Positions 52,376-63,475 of a stretch of DNA of 64,000 bases are shown piece after piece (the stretch's first letter is position 1; each line of letters begins with the position of its first letter). This stretch comes from Deuterostichococcus epilithicus (Eukaryota > Chlorophyta > Trebouxiophyceae > Prasiolales > Stichococcaceae). Under the pieces are notes generated by a model. It saw nothing but the letters and a program-made list of their open reading frames with translations. It did no database searches and was not told the origin of the DNA. The position numbers were made by a program, and so were the translations under genes. Location: contig JAVTLE010000014.1 in assembly GCA_033439295.1 (NCBI GenBank), positions 2,356,001 to 2,420,000 of the forward strand. Reading direction: 5' to 3'.

Positions 52376-55300
52376 TCAATCTGCAGCGCAGGCAGCCTCA
52401 GCAACATGCTTCATTAGCATGCAGGGTACTCCGGCAAAGCGTCTGTTATCTGCCGCGCCGCGGCCTGCATCACGGCACACGCCTACATCCAGGGCACGCG
52501 CCTCGAGGATAGTGCGCCCGGCCAGCAGGTGGTCGTACAGGGCGGCAAAGAAGGCCACCGCGTCCGCAGCGGCGGGGCTGGGCGCGTCGGCGCGGCGGGC
52601 GACAACAGCGCGGGCGCCCGCCGCTTGCAGCGCGCCGGCCAGCTCGGGCGCCAGCGGCGCTGCTGTCACCACCAGCTGCCCCTCCCACACGCCCGCCATG
52701 CTCGCCACCTGGTTGACCGACAGCAAAGCGGCTGAATCTCGTCGAGATGCACCCATCAAGCCTGACGCTGCAACTTGCATGCAAAGCCCGCGCCTGGCCA
52801 AGATGCTGTCTCGGATGTTGCTCGGCGGGCAGGCGCATGGCGCGCTGTGCTCTTCACACCTCACGGCTGCAGGGCATTGCCCTGCATTGCACCAGCCCTG
52901 CGCCGCGGGCAGGTGCCAAGTGCTGTTGAGCACAGGAGTTGACACCTGGGCAGCGGTCAGCACGGAAGCGGGGCGCGTGCGGAGCAGCAGGAAGGAGGAG
53001 ACCGAGGCGCCGGCCACGAACTGCTGCTGCCGTCCCAGCAGCGTGACGGCCTCGCCGCCCGCCTCGAAGGAGGGATTCTGCGCGCACAGCTGCTCCAGGG
53101 TGGCTGCGCCGGTGCGACCCGCCGCTTCCCGCAGCAGCGCCTGCGCCGCCTCCCCTGCACCGTGCACCATCATGTGCTTCAAGAAGGCAGCATGTCGGGG
53201 GGTTGTTCTCCAGATGGAGCAGGTTTCGGGTTGCAAAACGCCACTGGCAGGAATGCGCCCAATGTCGGAGGGCACCCCTCGTCTGCAGGCCAGCCAGGAG
53301 CCGGCAACATCTGGCAGGCGGCGGCGCACCTGGCTCGGCGACTGCCTCCACCTGCTGCTGCCAAGCGGTCACGAGGCCGCCGTCCCGGGCGTGCATAGCC
53401 AGATGCACGATGCCGACGCTGTTGGCGTGCCGCCGCGCCGCTGCCGCAAATGCCGTTGTCGCATCTGGAAATGCCGCCACTGTCGCTGCTGGCTTCACTG
53501 CGGCTGCAGCTGCAGCAATGTCCGCGGCTGCCCCGAGGCTGCCTGGCTGTTGCGCAGCAGCCGGCTGCTCGAAGGCCTCCAGCTGTGGAGCTGCCGCCGG
53601 CTCGGCAGACTCCTCCCCCGCGGACTGGCTCGGCGACCGGCCAGCCGCCGCGGCCTCTGCCCCTGTTGCAGCAGCCTGCTGCACAGCCGCGGCCTGCATC
53701 GCCCCGGGCTGGTTGGCGGGCGTGGCCACGAGGCCCGCGGCCTGGCTGTGCGTGGCATGCGGTGAGTTCCACAGCCAGCGCGCGACGGCATCCACGTGCG
53801 AGCCGCCGCCCGCGCTGCCGGCCGGGCGGAACGCGTGCAGCACCAGGACCTCCCGCCGCACCCCTGGGATAAGAGTCACAGCGCAGACGATCAGAGGTTG
53901 GGCTCCTTCGGCAGAAATGCTCCGGCATCACGGACAGCAGAGTCTGCGGTTTGTTGACCTCCGAGCCTCTCTCTGTCGGTGCCGCTTGGAAATGTGCACA
54001 CGATGCTCAATGCTGTGGCCCCAGGCACAACCTGCCAGGCCTCCATCAGTTTTGCTGCTGCTGCGTCCTGCCGCTATAATCACGGGTAGGAATTGCGACC
54101 ATCGAAGCAAATCGGCATCGGCCTGCACCTAGGCGCTCCTGGGAGGGGTCGAAGGCGGTGGATGAGGCGAGGCGCGAGCGCAGAGCGCACGCGGCATCAT
54201 CAAAGGCGGCGTCCTCGCGCATGATGTACTCGTCGGTGGCCGCCTCCAGCGCCAGCCACCTGTCTGGGCTGATGTCGTCCAGCTCCATGCCGCAGCGCAC
54301 GTCCAGCGGGTTGAACCTGTGCATCGATGTTCGTGCTATGAACAGCTGACATGCTCGGTTCGATGGGAGCTTGATGAAGATCCCATAGAGGCGAGAGCAA
54401 CCGTTCAGAAGAGGATGAGCTCCGAACAGGATGCCTCCTTTGCATGGGATTGCAAAGCCACATGCTGCCCCATGCCTACACTCGCACAGAGTGCGATGGC
54501 AGGACTGTCTCGAGGCGATCGCCCTTGAGGCAACCTTGCAGTGCGGCCAGCTGCACAACGGGAATCAAGCCACGACGGGCTCTGTACGAGTGGACGTGGG
54601 ACCCTCCCACCTGAAGTAGCGCAGGCCAGGCACCAGCGGCGCGAGCGTCGCCAGCGCGCCCGCGACCCGCTCCACGTCCGTCGCTGACTCTATGAGCACG
54701 CTGCCCGTCTCCAGGTAGGTGCTCAGGCTGCGTTCGCGCCGCGCGGGAGGCGTCGCGCCGCTGCCCAGGGACACCAGCACGTCGACGGGGGTGTCGGGCC
54801 ACAGAGCGCGCGCCTCCGCCAGCGCAAGCGCCGCCGGGTTGTTCGCCGTCGCCGCGCCGTCCTGGAACCTGCGGCCCCCAATGGGCTCTGTGGGCTCAGC
54901 GCCGTTGGCACTGAGACCCCAGGCAGAGGTTGGGATAAGGTTGGGGCGCGACTGGAGCCGCCGCCAGTCCGCGCACACGACTGCCCAGTGCCGAGTGGGG
55001 CGTGCACCGGGTCAACCAGGGGCAGCAGGCTGCTCGACGCAGTCCTCATGGTCTGTGTGCGAGTGTCGCAAGACACCACACCTGTCGTCGCCGTGCTGGA
55101 AGTCGTCAAGGTAGTACGGCGCGGCTGAAGATGCCCGCACTGCCTGCACATAGCAAAATATACAAAATTGCAGGATTTGTACATGTTGAGATGGATCAGC
55201 AGGAGTACACCCCCCCCTCCCCCTCTTTCCCCCAAAAACCAACAGTGCTAAACTGGTGGAATTGAATTGTGCACCTGCCACAGCGCAAAGTTGCTGGCAC

Positions 55301-58300
55301 CGCGGGGGCAGGCGTTCAGGCGCTCCGCAGCGGCCTGCCCAGCAGCAGAGTGCTCGTAGTTGCGCAGCAGGAAGGGCGCGGCAGGCGTCGCGCTCGCCAG
55401 CGTCGACACAACGAAGCACTGCGGCACGTGCCCCATGCACAAGCTATTCAGTCTCCGATTAAGAAGCCGGCAGCAGGCACGATGTCACGAGAGCACCACG
55501 AGCACAATGTTGCTCGTCCAAGAAATGACAAGGCAGGTCAACCACATGTATTCTGGAGGCCCCAGATTGGCACCACCTCGAGCAGTCGCCCTCACTCCAG
55601 GTGACCAGAGGTGGCCGGCTTGGCTTGAACACAGCGTTGAGACAGGACGGCTCACTTTGGGGATGTCCAGGCAGGCGGTGTCGATCATGAGGTCGCCCGG
55701 CAGGCCCAGCGACGGGTCAAACTTGCAGTACTCCTTCAGCACCACCTCGAAGATGGCCGCGTCATGCTTGCAGCCGTACCTGCGGGATTGGCTTTGGCCT
55801 CAAGGCCGCATCTGACAGACATGCCTGCAGCTTCAGCACTGTGACAGCGCAGAATGGAGTTGAACAGTGTGTGTAAGTCACATGCAGCCTTGATACAAGG
55901 CTTGGTTGCTTGTGTGGCAGTGCGTCAGGCAGGCCAGATGGCAGACGCGGGGGCGGCAACTCACACGGCGACGCGGATGGACTGCTGGCCGCTCTTGTAG
56001 ACGCGCAGCAGGCGCTCGGCGTAGCTCTCCACATCGGCCTTTGTCGTCAGCGGCTTCGAGAACACCTTGGCTCCCAGCACCCTGTTGCCCAAGGTTACAG
56101 TTCCGTGCTCGACCAGCATACATGTCATCAGACGAGTGCATTCTGTGCCCACCACATGCAGCAGCACAAGGTTGCCTACACACACACTGGAGGCAGCCAG
56201 CAAAATTGCGATGCAGCTCCACATTTAAATAAAATCATTCCGGCTGCGACCTTGTGCCTGCCGCGGGCAGCTGCCCACCTATAGATTTCCTCGCACTCGG
56301 TCAGCGGGACACAGCGGATGGCCAGCGCGGCCGCCAGGATGCCGCCGGTGGAGGTGCCGCACACCAGGTCGAACAGCTCGTGGATCTTGCGGCCCGTGCG
56401 GTCCTGCAGCTGCCACAGCATGCGCAGGGTGGCCAGCCCCTGCGGCACAGCGGCGGCCCAGCTTCAATGGGCAGGTCTGTCGATGAGCTGTCGCCGGCTC
56501 ACGACCAGCAGCCGCCGCAGCAGTTGCCGCAGCAGCTGCTACTGACGCTTGCTGAGTTGGCCGATGCATGACTGCAGCGTCGTGGGTCTGGTGCAGAGGT
56601 CTCCTTCGCCGCCCAGGGTCGTGGGACACAAGCAGGTCAGCGCGCCTTCATGCCGCCGCCGTCCATGGCCAGGATGCGGACGCCGCGGCCGGAGATGGGC
56701 GCCCGCCCCACCGCCCGTCGCACTTCCTCGTTCTCGCCTGCGGGCGAAAGATGCGTTGCCATGCGAGTCGTCGAGCTTGCAAGAGCAGCTTGACAGAGCA
56801 GGCAAATCGCATTCGTTCAACATATTGGCAGGCTGGCAAGGTCTGTCGATCAGGCACGCCTCAATCAGCCCACCGTTGGATGCAGGTCAGAGACCTCCAC
56901 ACTGAGCCAGCCCAGACCTGGAAAACCCTCAGCAGGCGGGCGCACCCAGGACGGCGAGCGCGCGGACGGCGGCGTGGCGCACGCGCTGCGGCACGGCGCC
57001 TTCAGACATCGACGCCAGCCGCACCAGCAGTGGCCGCAGGCGCGGCTCGGCGCGCAGCGCGTCGCAGTTGGGGGCGCAGAATGCCAGGTTGCCCAGCGCC
57101 TCCAGCGCCAGCGCCTGCACGTCGTGTGCGCCGCTGCATGCCGACTCCTGCGGCAACACAGGCAATTGTGTCCTCCAACGGTACGAATAAAGGTGTCTGG
57201 CAGCTCAATGAAAAGCAAGGTGGTGAGGATTCGTCCAAAGGGTGCCCGAGGTGGGTACGACGAGCATCGTCAGCTTGAACACAGCGAGGTGTGCTCCAGG
57301 TTCCGATGGATGCTCAGTTCAAGAGGTAGAAGCATGAAACATTGCTGCACTCTTCCCGCCCCAATGCAGGTCGCAGCGCTGGAGATGGCGCCCTGAGCTG
57401 CAAGAGGCTCGAGTGGGTTGCAGGCGCAGGCCACGACCGTCGGAAGTGAAGCACCCACCAGGAGGTTCGTCAGCAGCTCGGGCGTCAGCAGCTGGCTGGC
57501 GATGGCGTCGCCCGCCAGCGCCAGGCGCGCCAACTCCCGCAGCCCGCTCACCTTCGGCATCAGAGTTGAAACCCTCCGTCAGCCTGAGCGATGCCATTGG
57601 TACCTCTGCAGGTCGACGGGCGCCGCGGCCGCCGGCAGTCAAAGCGCGGCAGGGTTGCGTGTCGGCAGGCACAATTTGGCGACCCAGATCCTGCTGGTGA
57701 ACCGCATCGCCTTCCTGCTGGCGTCAGCATGGCGAGCACACAGGGCTGGAGCACCAGACCTGCGAGCGGTGCCGGCGGCTGCCCAGCAGGCCTCGCAGAG
57801 TGGTGACCACGTTGGCGGCCACGATGCTGTGCGCCGTCGCAGGGCTATGCCGCCCCAGCAGGCCTGCGCAGCCGCGGCCCAGCTCCATGGACTCGAGGCT
57901 TGCTTGGTGAACCACATAGTCGTCGAAAGATAACAGCACAGCGATGGACTGCTGCAATGGGAAAGCACGCGTTGATGTCTCGGGGCCTCTGCTCACCCTG
58001 CAGGCGGCTGCTGTGAATGATGAACACCAGCTATCAGGAAATGGAGTATGTGGGATGTGAGACGCTCGCGCGGTCTCACCAATGATCTTGCAGGCCTGCT
58101 CGACGACGATGTCGCTGTCGCTCAAACCCATCAACACGATCTGCTGTATTGCACCCTCCCGCTGCGCATGCCATCAAGCCAAAGGTTGGTCGCGGCAGTG
58201 AGGCCATGCTCGCCTGTAGAAGTTGCCAGCGCAGACGTCGCCTCATGTCGACGATTACCCGACATGACAAGACATGAACAACTCCAGCAAGCCAGCATAT

Positions 58301-60705
58301 TCAAAACACACCGAGGCTATGTAGGCGCAGTTGGCTCCATCCTCCGCTAGTTGCGCTGCAAACCATGAGCCCACGACATGTCTCAGCTGGCAGAGGACGC
58401 ACAGCAAAACCCGTCACATAACACTAACATGACAGGCAGGCACGGCGCTGGCTGCAGGCAGCCAGATGGTGTCGCACCGAGGGCGCCAGCCAGGAGGGGG
58501 TGCTGCGCGGAGCTGTGGCGGAAGATGAGGGCGCACAGCGGCGTCAGCTTGTGCGCGCGCGAGATGTACGATGCAGTCGAGATCACCTGTAGAGTGACAA
58601 TTGGAGGGTTCACGAATTTGCCTTCGCCAGCTCGAACACGTCCACCAAGTCAATGAGCCAAACTCTGTCAGGCAGCTGTCTTTGCACATGTCATGCTAAG
58701 CACTCGGTGCTTGGTTGCCAAGGCATCTGGCAATGAACTGCAGCCAACACCTGTCCTGCTGTGCAGGGTCCCACCTCGACGGTCCAGTTCTCGTACTCGT
58801 CGTCCGCAGAGATGCGGGCATTGGCGAGGGACAGATGCCGCAGCGAGGCGCACGGCGACAGCTCCGGAAGCAGCTCCAGCGGATTGCCAAAGAGCTGTGT
58901 TGAAAAATGGCATGAGGCATCATTTGAACGGCCGCTTCTGTCGCACATGCTGCGATGGCCAGCATTTACGATTTGCTGGATGTCAGCACCAAAGCTGCCC
59001 AGGTTGACGGTCCACATCTGGTGCACATGTCTGAACAGAACAAGCACCTGAAGGGAGCGCAGGCCGGTCGCATGGCGCAGGTCCACCATTGGCGCCGCAA
59101 GGCGGTTGTTCTCCAGCGACAGCACCTCCAGTCCCGTGCAGCCCCGCAGCTCCACTGCAGCAGCCAGGACAACACGCATTGGACGCACCTGGAGCCTTGA
59201 GGTCAGCCTGGCACTGCTGATGAGGTCAGCGCCGGTCAGGGCTGCAGGGCTGTTGGTGCGGCGAATGCAGCAAGATTGATGCGGAGAGGCTGCAAGCGGC
59301 TGGGTCCGCCGGACCAGACCGATGCACAGAATGCCTCTGCAGCGTCGCCCGCTCCCGAGGCGTGCAGACGTCACAGCCGACCCGTGCGTCAGAGCCCCAA
59401 GGCAAGGTGGCTGCCCATGTTGCGCCCGCAGGAACAGGGCTGGTAATGGCACGGGCACCTGGGAGCGCGGTGAGCAGGTTGTCGTCGGCTTTGAGGGTGT
59501 GCAGCCGCCGCAGCTTGCCCAGCTCCTGCGGCAGCGTCGCGATGCGGTTGTGCGAGCACCACAGCTCGCGCAGCCCCGTGAGCCGGCCCACCACGGTCGG
59601 CAGCGCCGCCAGGCCGCAGTTGGACAGCACCAGGCTGGTCAGGCTCTGCCAGCGCGGGAACAGCGCCGCGTCCCACACCTGAATCATCATCATCATCAAG
59701 CCGCCTCACGCCTTGGCAGCTAGTGGCCCTGATGCGCTTGGCCCCCTCAGCACGCACTCGCCAGCTTGGTGCTGCTTCGTGTGATGCCGCCATGCAGCTG
59801 GCAGTTTGCCAACACAGCTAGGACACACGAGCGGACAGGATGCCGTCTCCCGTCACTTACTTCAGAGTAGCGCCAAAGGAAAAGCCGAAACGAAACAAAA
59901 GATGAAACACTCACTGGGATGAGGCCCTCCGCGCACTTCAGGCGCCAGACATCCTCCAGTGAGCACTCCGTCAAAAGTGCACGCAGGTGGGGCGCCGCTG
60001 TGCCGCTGTTGGCCCCGCCGCGCTTCAGCTCCAGGCTGCGCAGCGTCGGCGGGATGCGCCGCACCAGCAGCGACACTGCCGAGCAGGGGCATGAGAAGAG
60101 CACCGTCAGGTTGCGGCCTGGCCCTCTTGCTTCACACAGACGCTTTGATGAGTCAGGCTGTGGTCTTGGCTGCGCGTGGCGCCATCACAACAAACACCGC
60201 CCGCCGCCATGCGGGGCGTAATGGGCTCATGCCGTCTGTTTCCCACCTGCGACGCCGCCGGACGGCGCGCTGGCGCTGATGATGCCGCCGGGATCCTCGG
60301 GGCTTACCGTCCGGAAGCGCACTCGCACCTGCTCCTCCACCATGTCCGCGTTCGCCTGGGCGCCTGCGCAGCGGGCAGAGCCGAGCGTCGGGGGCTCCAG
60401 GCAAGCCAGCACCCACGGCCGTCAGCCGTCTTGCACTGAAAAGCTGCGGGACACAGAGATTGCAGCAGAACACGGATATAATAAATTTCAATCAGGGACC
60501 AGAGCAACCAACCCGCGAGGCGTTCCAGGACAGCGGCCTCCCTGTCATCATCCGTCCATAACACGGACACAGTGTCATATGCCTGGCCATCCTCGGCGAC
60601 GGTGTGCCTGCTGTACTGCGGCAGCGTCCGGGAGTGCGACTGGGACTTGAAGCCCAGGTGCAGCGAGTACGAATCCGCCTGGCCCTTGCGAATCAGCCAG
60701 GACAT
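52376..60705 (-). CDS. LRR-ARM-patatin phospholipase A (plant phospholipase A I type)
   Basis: Lipid acyl hydrolase resembling Arabidopsis chloroplast phospholipase A I. The minus-strand ATG at 60705 starts MSWLIRKGQADSYSLHLGFK, like the plant MSWGLG start. Leucine-rich repeats follow: LVLSNCGLAALPTVVGRLTG, LWCSHNRIATLPQELGKLRR (about 59640-59500), LEVLSLENNRLAAPMVDLRH (about 59135-59080) and FGNPLELLPELSPCASLRHL. Armadillo-like exons include DSDIVVEQACKIIGE (about 58115-58075) and ALEALGNLAFCAPNCDALRA (about 57110-57055). The patatin domain has the oxyanion loop RILAMDGGGMK (about 56680-56646), the nucleophile motif GTSTGG (about 56355) and the DGA catalytic Asp in FQDGAATANNP (about 54870). 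It ends in RFNPLDVRCGMELDDI (about 54315-54270). The C-terminal region has VGIVHLAMHARDGG and VWEGQLVVTAAPLAPELAGA (about 52700-52640), with stop at 52376. Domain order and spacing follow the plant protein throughout. One intron (56645-56440) uses a GC donor. Confidence 0.88.
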
Positions 60706-60743
60706 GCTGCGCACAAGGTTGCGGGGGCGGCGGGGATGTTCAA

Positions 60744-60860
60744 CTACTGCAACTTGTAGTGGACACCGTGCTGTGGGCCTGCCCGTCCTCGGTGACGGTG
60801 TCTGCTGTACTGCTGCAGCGTCCGGGGGTGTGAGCCGGACTTGAAGCCAGCGATTACGGA
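60744..60860 (-). pseudogene. Degenerate duplicate of the phospholipase first exon
   Basis: Sequence about 183 bases upstream of the first coding exon repeats it imperfectly in the same orientation. On the minus strand the real exon reads GFKSQSHSRTLPQYSRHTVA (about 60650-60590) and this copy reads GFKSGSHPRTLQQYSRH (about 60840-60790), after which the frame diverges. The + strand shows the same shared words in both: CGTCCGGG, TGCTGTACTGC and CTCGGxGACGGTGT. It has no ATG in the equivalent place, so it looks like a tandem-duplication relic within the promoter or 5' UTR. Confidence 0.7.
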
Positions 60861-61429
60861 TCTGATTGCACTTGCAGATCTGTCACCAAACGCGCTAAGG
60901 CCGCTGCATTGCACATGACTCTCGTAGTTCAATCATGACATATCTTCAGGATTGATTCGCTATTAAACATGTCGAGAATGAAGCTGCCAGCCACCCGAGA
61001 ATTGACGTCCCGAGGTCGCCGCGGCAACTGCGGCGGCAGGCCTGAGTCGCGATGCTCTTGCGCCTTCAGCCGGTTTCCGCGTGTGTCTTTATGTCTCCCG
61101 TGAGTGGTCCGTCAGCAGCTGTGTCTTGGGTCAATCTGCGGAGCTTGCGTGAGGCAGGCGCTGTAGATTTGGGCAAGTTGGGTAACAATTCGTGTTTGCG
61201 ACGTTAATTCGGTTTTCCATAAAACGGGGGCAAAAGCTCCGGCAAGATCGTGGAGATGATTTCAGATGTTCAGAGGTGGTGTCCGCGATTGCTTCCCGAG
61301 CTGGCAGTGACGGTCGCCAAGCTTGAGTACAACCTGCGCAGAAGCAAAAACACGTTGCGAATGCTGTTATCTCGATAGAAGGCCATCAGGACATCAAGGG
61401 ATGGCAGCAAAATAGTCATCGTCACCGCA
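60861..61429. other. Intergenic, no gene recognised
   Basis: Somewhat AT-richer sequence between the phospholipase upstream region and the repeated exon cluster. No motif-bearing frame was seen. It may hold promoters. Confidence 0.4.
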
Positions 61430-63294
61430 GTGCGCAACTACGGTGCCCACCGGCGGCCATGTTTACCAAGAGTACAACATCCTTGCAGCCAATGTGGACA
61501 AGCCGGCGGGCCCCCACCCCTACCTCGTGCTCTGTGACGAGACCTCCAGCCAGAAGGTTGCACTGTCCCTACAATAGACCTTGACATCATGGCGACGCTA
61601 TCACATGTAAATCGACCCCTCATATGCTGCGTCTGCACGCCACTTCGGTGATGATGTGGGCGGACACACACATCAAGGCATACCTGGAGGAAGTCATCGT
61701 GCAGCACGGCCTGCCCCTTGTGCGCACCGCTGCGACCAGCACGGCTCAAAAGACATTTGCAGCGGTGCGCACCAGCGGCCCGTGCTCCACGATGATGCCC
61801 TCCAGGTGCGGCTTGACAGGCGTGTCCGGCCACATCATCACCTGAATGTTGCACAAATATAGCTTAGCAGGGGTCGATTTTGATGGAAGTTGCAGCTGGA
61901 GCATGCCCTAGTCTGTTGCAGTGACAATGTGACGATGCGGCTGCCGGTCTCGTCACACAACACAAGGTTGGGGCGCATCAGCTTCTCCAGGATGACGCCG
62001 TGCATATTGTACTCATGGTAACCTAGAAAACACAGCGCCGAACGAGGTTCCATGCCAACAACGAACATCACACTCAGAAACTATAGATGCCATTGTTGGC
62101 AGGCCGAGCTTCGCCACCCCTGGTGCCTGCATATGCAAGAGGTGTGGGTGACGTCGGTGCAGGCCAAAGACAACTTCGAGCCGGGGCGCTTGGAAACATC
62201 GCAGTACCCCATCGTCTCTTCCAGTCGCAAACACACCCCGTGGAGCGTGCAAGCACGCACACACCCGGGTGGGTCTGCAGCTCACCGTGATAACTCATGC
62301 GCCACACGTGCAAATGGCACAGCAGTACAAGAAGAGCCACCCAACAACGGTAGTGCAAGCTGCCCGTCATGCAAGGTCATCAGCTACGAGGAGGTGCCAA
62401 CGTATCAATCGGCCGCAGTTGCTTGCGTACTTACCATATCAGGAATTGCAGACCACTGCATGTTGTGCATTGTCAAAGCACAGCACACTGTCACTTGCGC
62501 CAACCGCACACACGCCCCATTAGCACCCATAAGAATCACAAATCTCAGGGCCGCAGACCCGAAATGCAGGAGGAGGCCAGACTGACCGCGACATGCACGC
62601 AGCGGCTGGCCATGCAGTTGGTGTCCCCACGCGGGCACATCGACCTGCGCGTCAACAACGCCACCAACAGTCACTGCAATGTTTGCGCCGTGAACATCAC
62701 CTACAAGGAGTTCAAGCGCCACGTCTTTTCGGAGCTGCGCACTCGGCTATCCAATAATGGTCTCCCGCATTGTCCGGACATGCACAAACCCTTCCCACTC
62801 ATCCGCCGCAAGCGTACGGCACATCGTTAGCATGAGCTTGCGTCGTCATCAAGGCCTTAAAGTTATGAAACGTGCCGATTTGCAAAAGCTGTACCTGAAA
62901 GGGCGCCTGGACTGCACACACTCGGCAGCGCCTGCCTCTACAATGTTGACAGCAGTGCCCGTGAGCAGGAAAGTCTTCGTCCCTGGCGCCTTCTGCAAGC
63001 TCTCCAAGGCGTGCACTGCTGCTGGAGTGAGTGCACCCTTGCATCAGCTGGACCTGCAATCTCCCACATTGCCGATCCGTTCAGCTGTTTGAAAGGGTCG
63101 CGCAAAGACATGGGGTATACAATGGCAACCCTCACAACGCCGTGCCATTCACCTCGCCTTTGTCAATCTGCTGCGCACAGGGGTTTGAGAAGATGACCGC
63201 AGAGGGCAAGAAGCGCGCCACGCTGGTGCCGCGTAAGGGCATCTTCACTTTCGAACAGCACACCAGCGCCATTGTGTCTTCCAAGGAGCACTGA
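61430..63294 (+). CDS. Unrecognised spliced gene, founder copy of the repeated exon family
   Basis: I do not recognise the family. On the + strand several conserved-looking exon segments follow one another. Segment A (about 61440-61556) contains GGHVYQEYNILAANVDK and PHPYLVLCDETSSQK. Segment B (61649-61738) contains VMMWADTHIKAYLEEVIVQH. Segment C (about 62136-62240) contains VQAKDNFEPGRLETSQYPIV and SSSRKHTPW. Segment D (about 62563-62759) contains VSPRGHIDLRVNN and HCNVCAVNITYKEFKRHV, a CxxC...H arrangement like a small zinc finger. Segment E (about 62960-63025) contains VSRKVFVPGAFCKLSKAC. Segment F (about 63085-63294) contains HGVYNGNPHNAVPFTSP and GKKRATLVPRKGIF and ends with a stop at 63294. 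Between B and C lie inverted copies of B and A, which breaks up the order. Joins are not proven, and no start codon is assigned. It could be a gene, a cluster of gene fragments, or part of a mobile element. Confidence 0.4.
61649..61850. repeat. Inverted repeat of segment B
   Basis: The + strand segment 61649-61733 and the minus-strand segment 61850-61759 are imperfect copies, reading VMMWADTHIKAYLEE and VMMWPDTPVKPHLEG. At the centre, GTGCGCACCGCTGC (61720-61733) pairs perfectly with GCAGCGGTGCGCAC (61759-61772) around a 25-base loop. The minus copy has a proper AG acceptor before its first codon; the plus copy does not show one. Confidence 0.85.
61760..62040 (-). pseudogene. Minus-strand copy of segments A and B
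   Basis: Reading the minus strand, segment A' (about 62025-61925) gives HEYNMHGVILEKLMRPNLVL and CDETGSRIV. Segment B' (61850-61760) then gives VMMWPDTPVKPHLEGIIVEH. They match + strand A and B in order. Similarity continues past the end of A into the presumed intron: the plus copy reads on as VALSLQ and the minus copy as VTLSLQ. The unit is therefore duplicated as DNA and not only as exons. No further exons of this copy were found on the minus strand here. Confidence 0.6.
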
Positions 63295-63475
63295 TTCAAT
63301 CGCATGTTGTGGCGCGCTAGCAGCACGACTGAATCACAGTTGCCCGCCACTACATGCGACGGAATTAGTGCTCCTTGAAATCCTTGATTGCGCCGCCGTG
63401 CTACTCCGAGGTGAATATGCCCTTACGCGGCACCAGCGTGGCGCGCTTCTTGCCTTCTGCGGCCATATTCTCGTA
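63184..63475. repeat. Inverted repeat of segment F with a perfect 38-bp core
   Basis: The terminal segment F (63184-63294, +) recurs inverted at about 63475-63365. The core 63205-63242 is exactly complementary to 63417-63454 over 38 bases and encodes GKKRATLVPRKG on either strand. Flanking parts diverge: FTFEQHTSAIVSSKEH on the plus copy, and KDFKEH plus a stop at the end of the minus copy. About 65-70 bases lie between the two outer ends. Confidence 0.9.
63365..63475 (-). pseudogene. Minus-strand copy of terminal segment F
   Basis: On the minus strand this reads YENMAAEGKKRATLVPRKGI, continues past an internal stop, and ends with KDFKEH and a stop. It resembles the + strand segment F ending in SSKEH. 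Upstream on this strand I found no copies of segments C, D or E within the window. Confidence 0.6.

Noticed and set aside
51935-52417. 160-codon + strand open frame between RPB8 and the phospholipase
   Set aside because: No family motif, and it overlaps the antisense of the phospholipase last exon.
52460-52490. A 22-base intron near the end of the phospholipase that would give a different C-terminus
   Set aside because: Too short for a spliceosomal intron. Simple read-through to the stop at 52376 is the better model.
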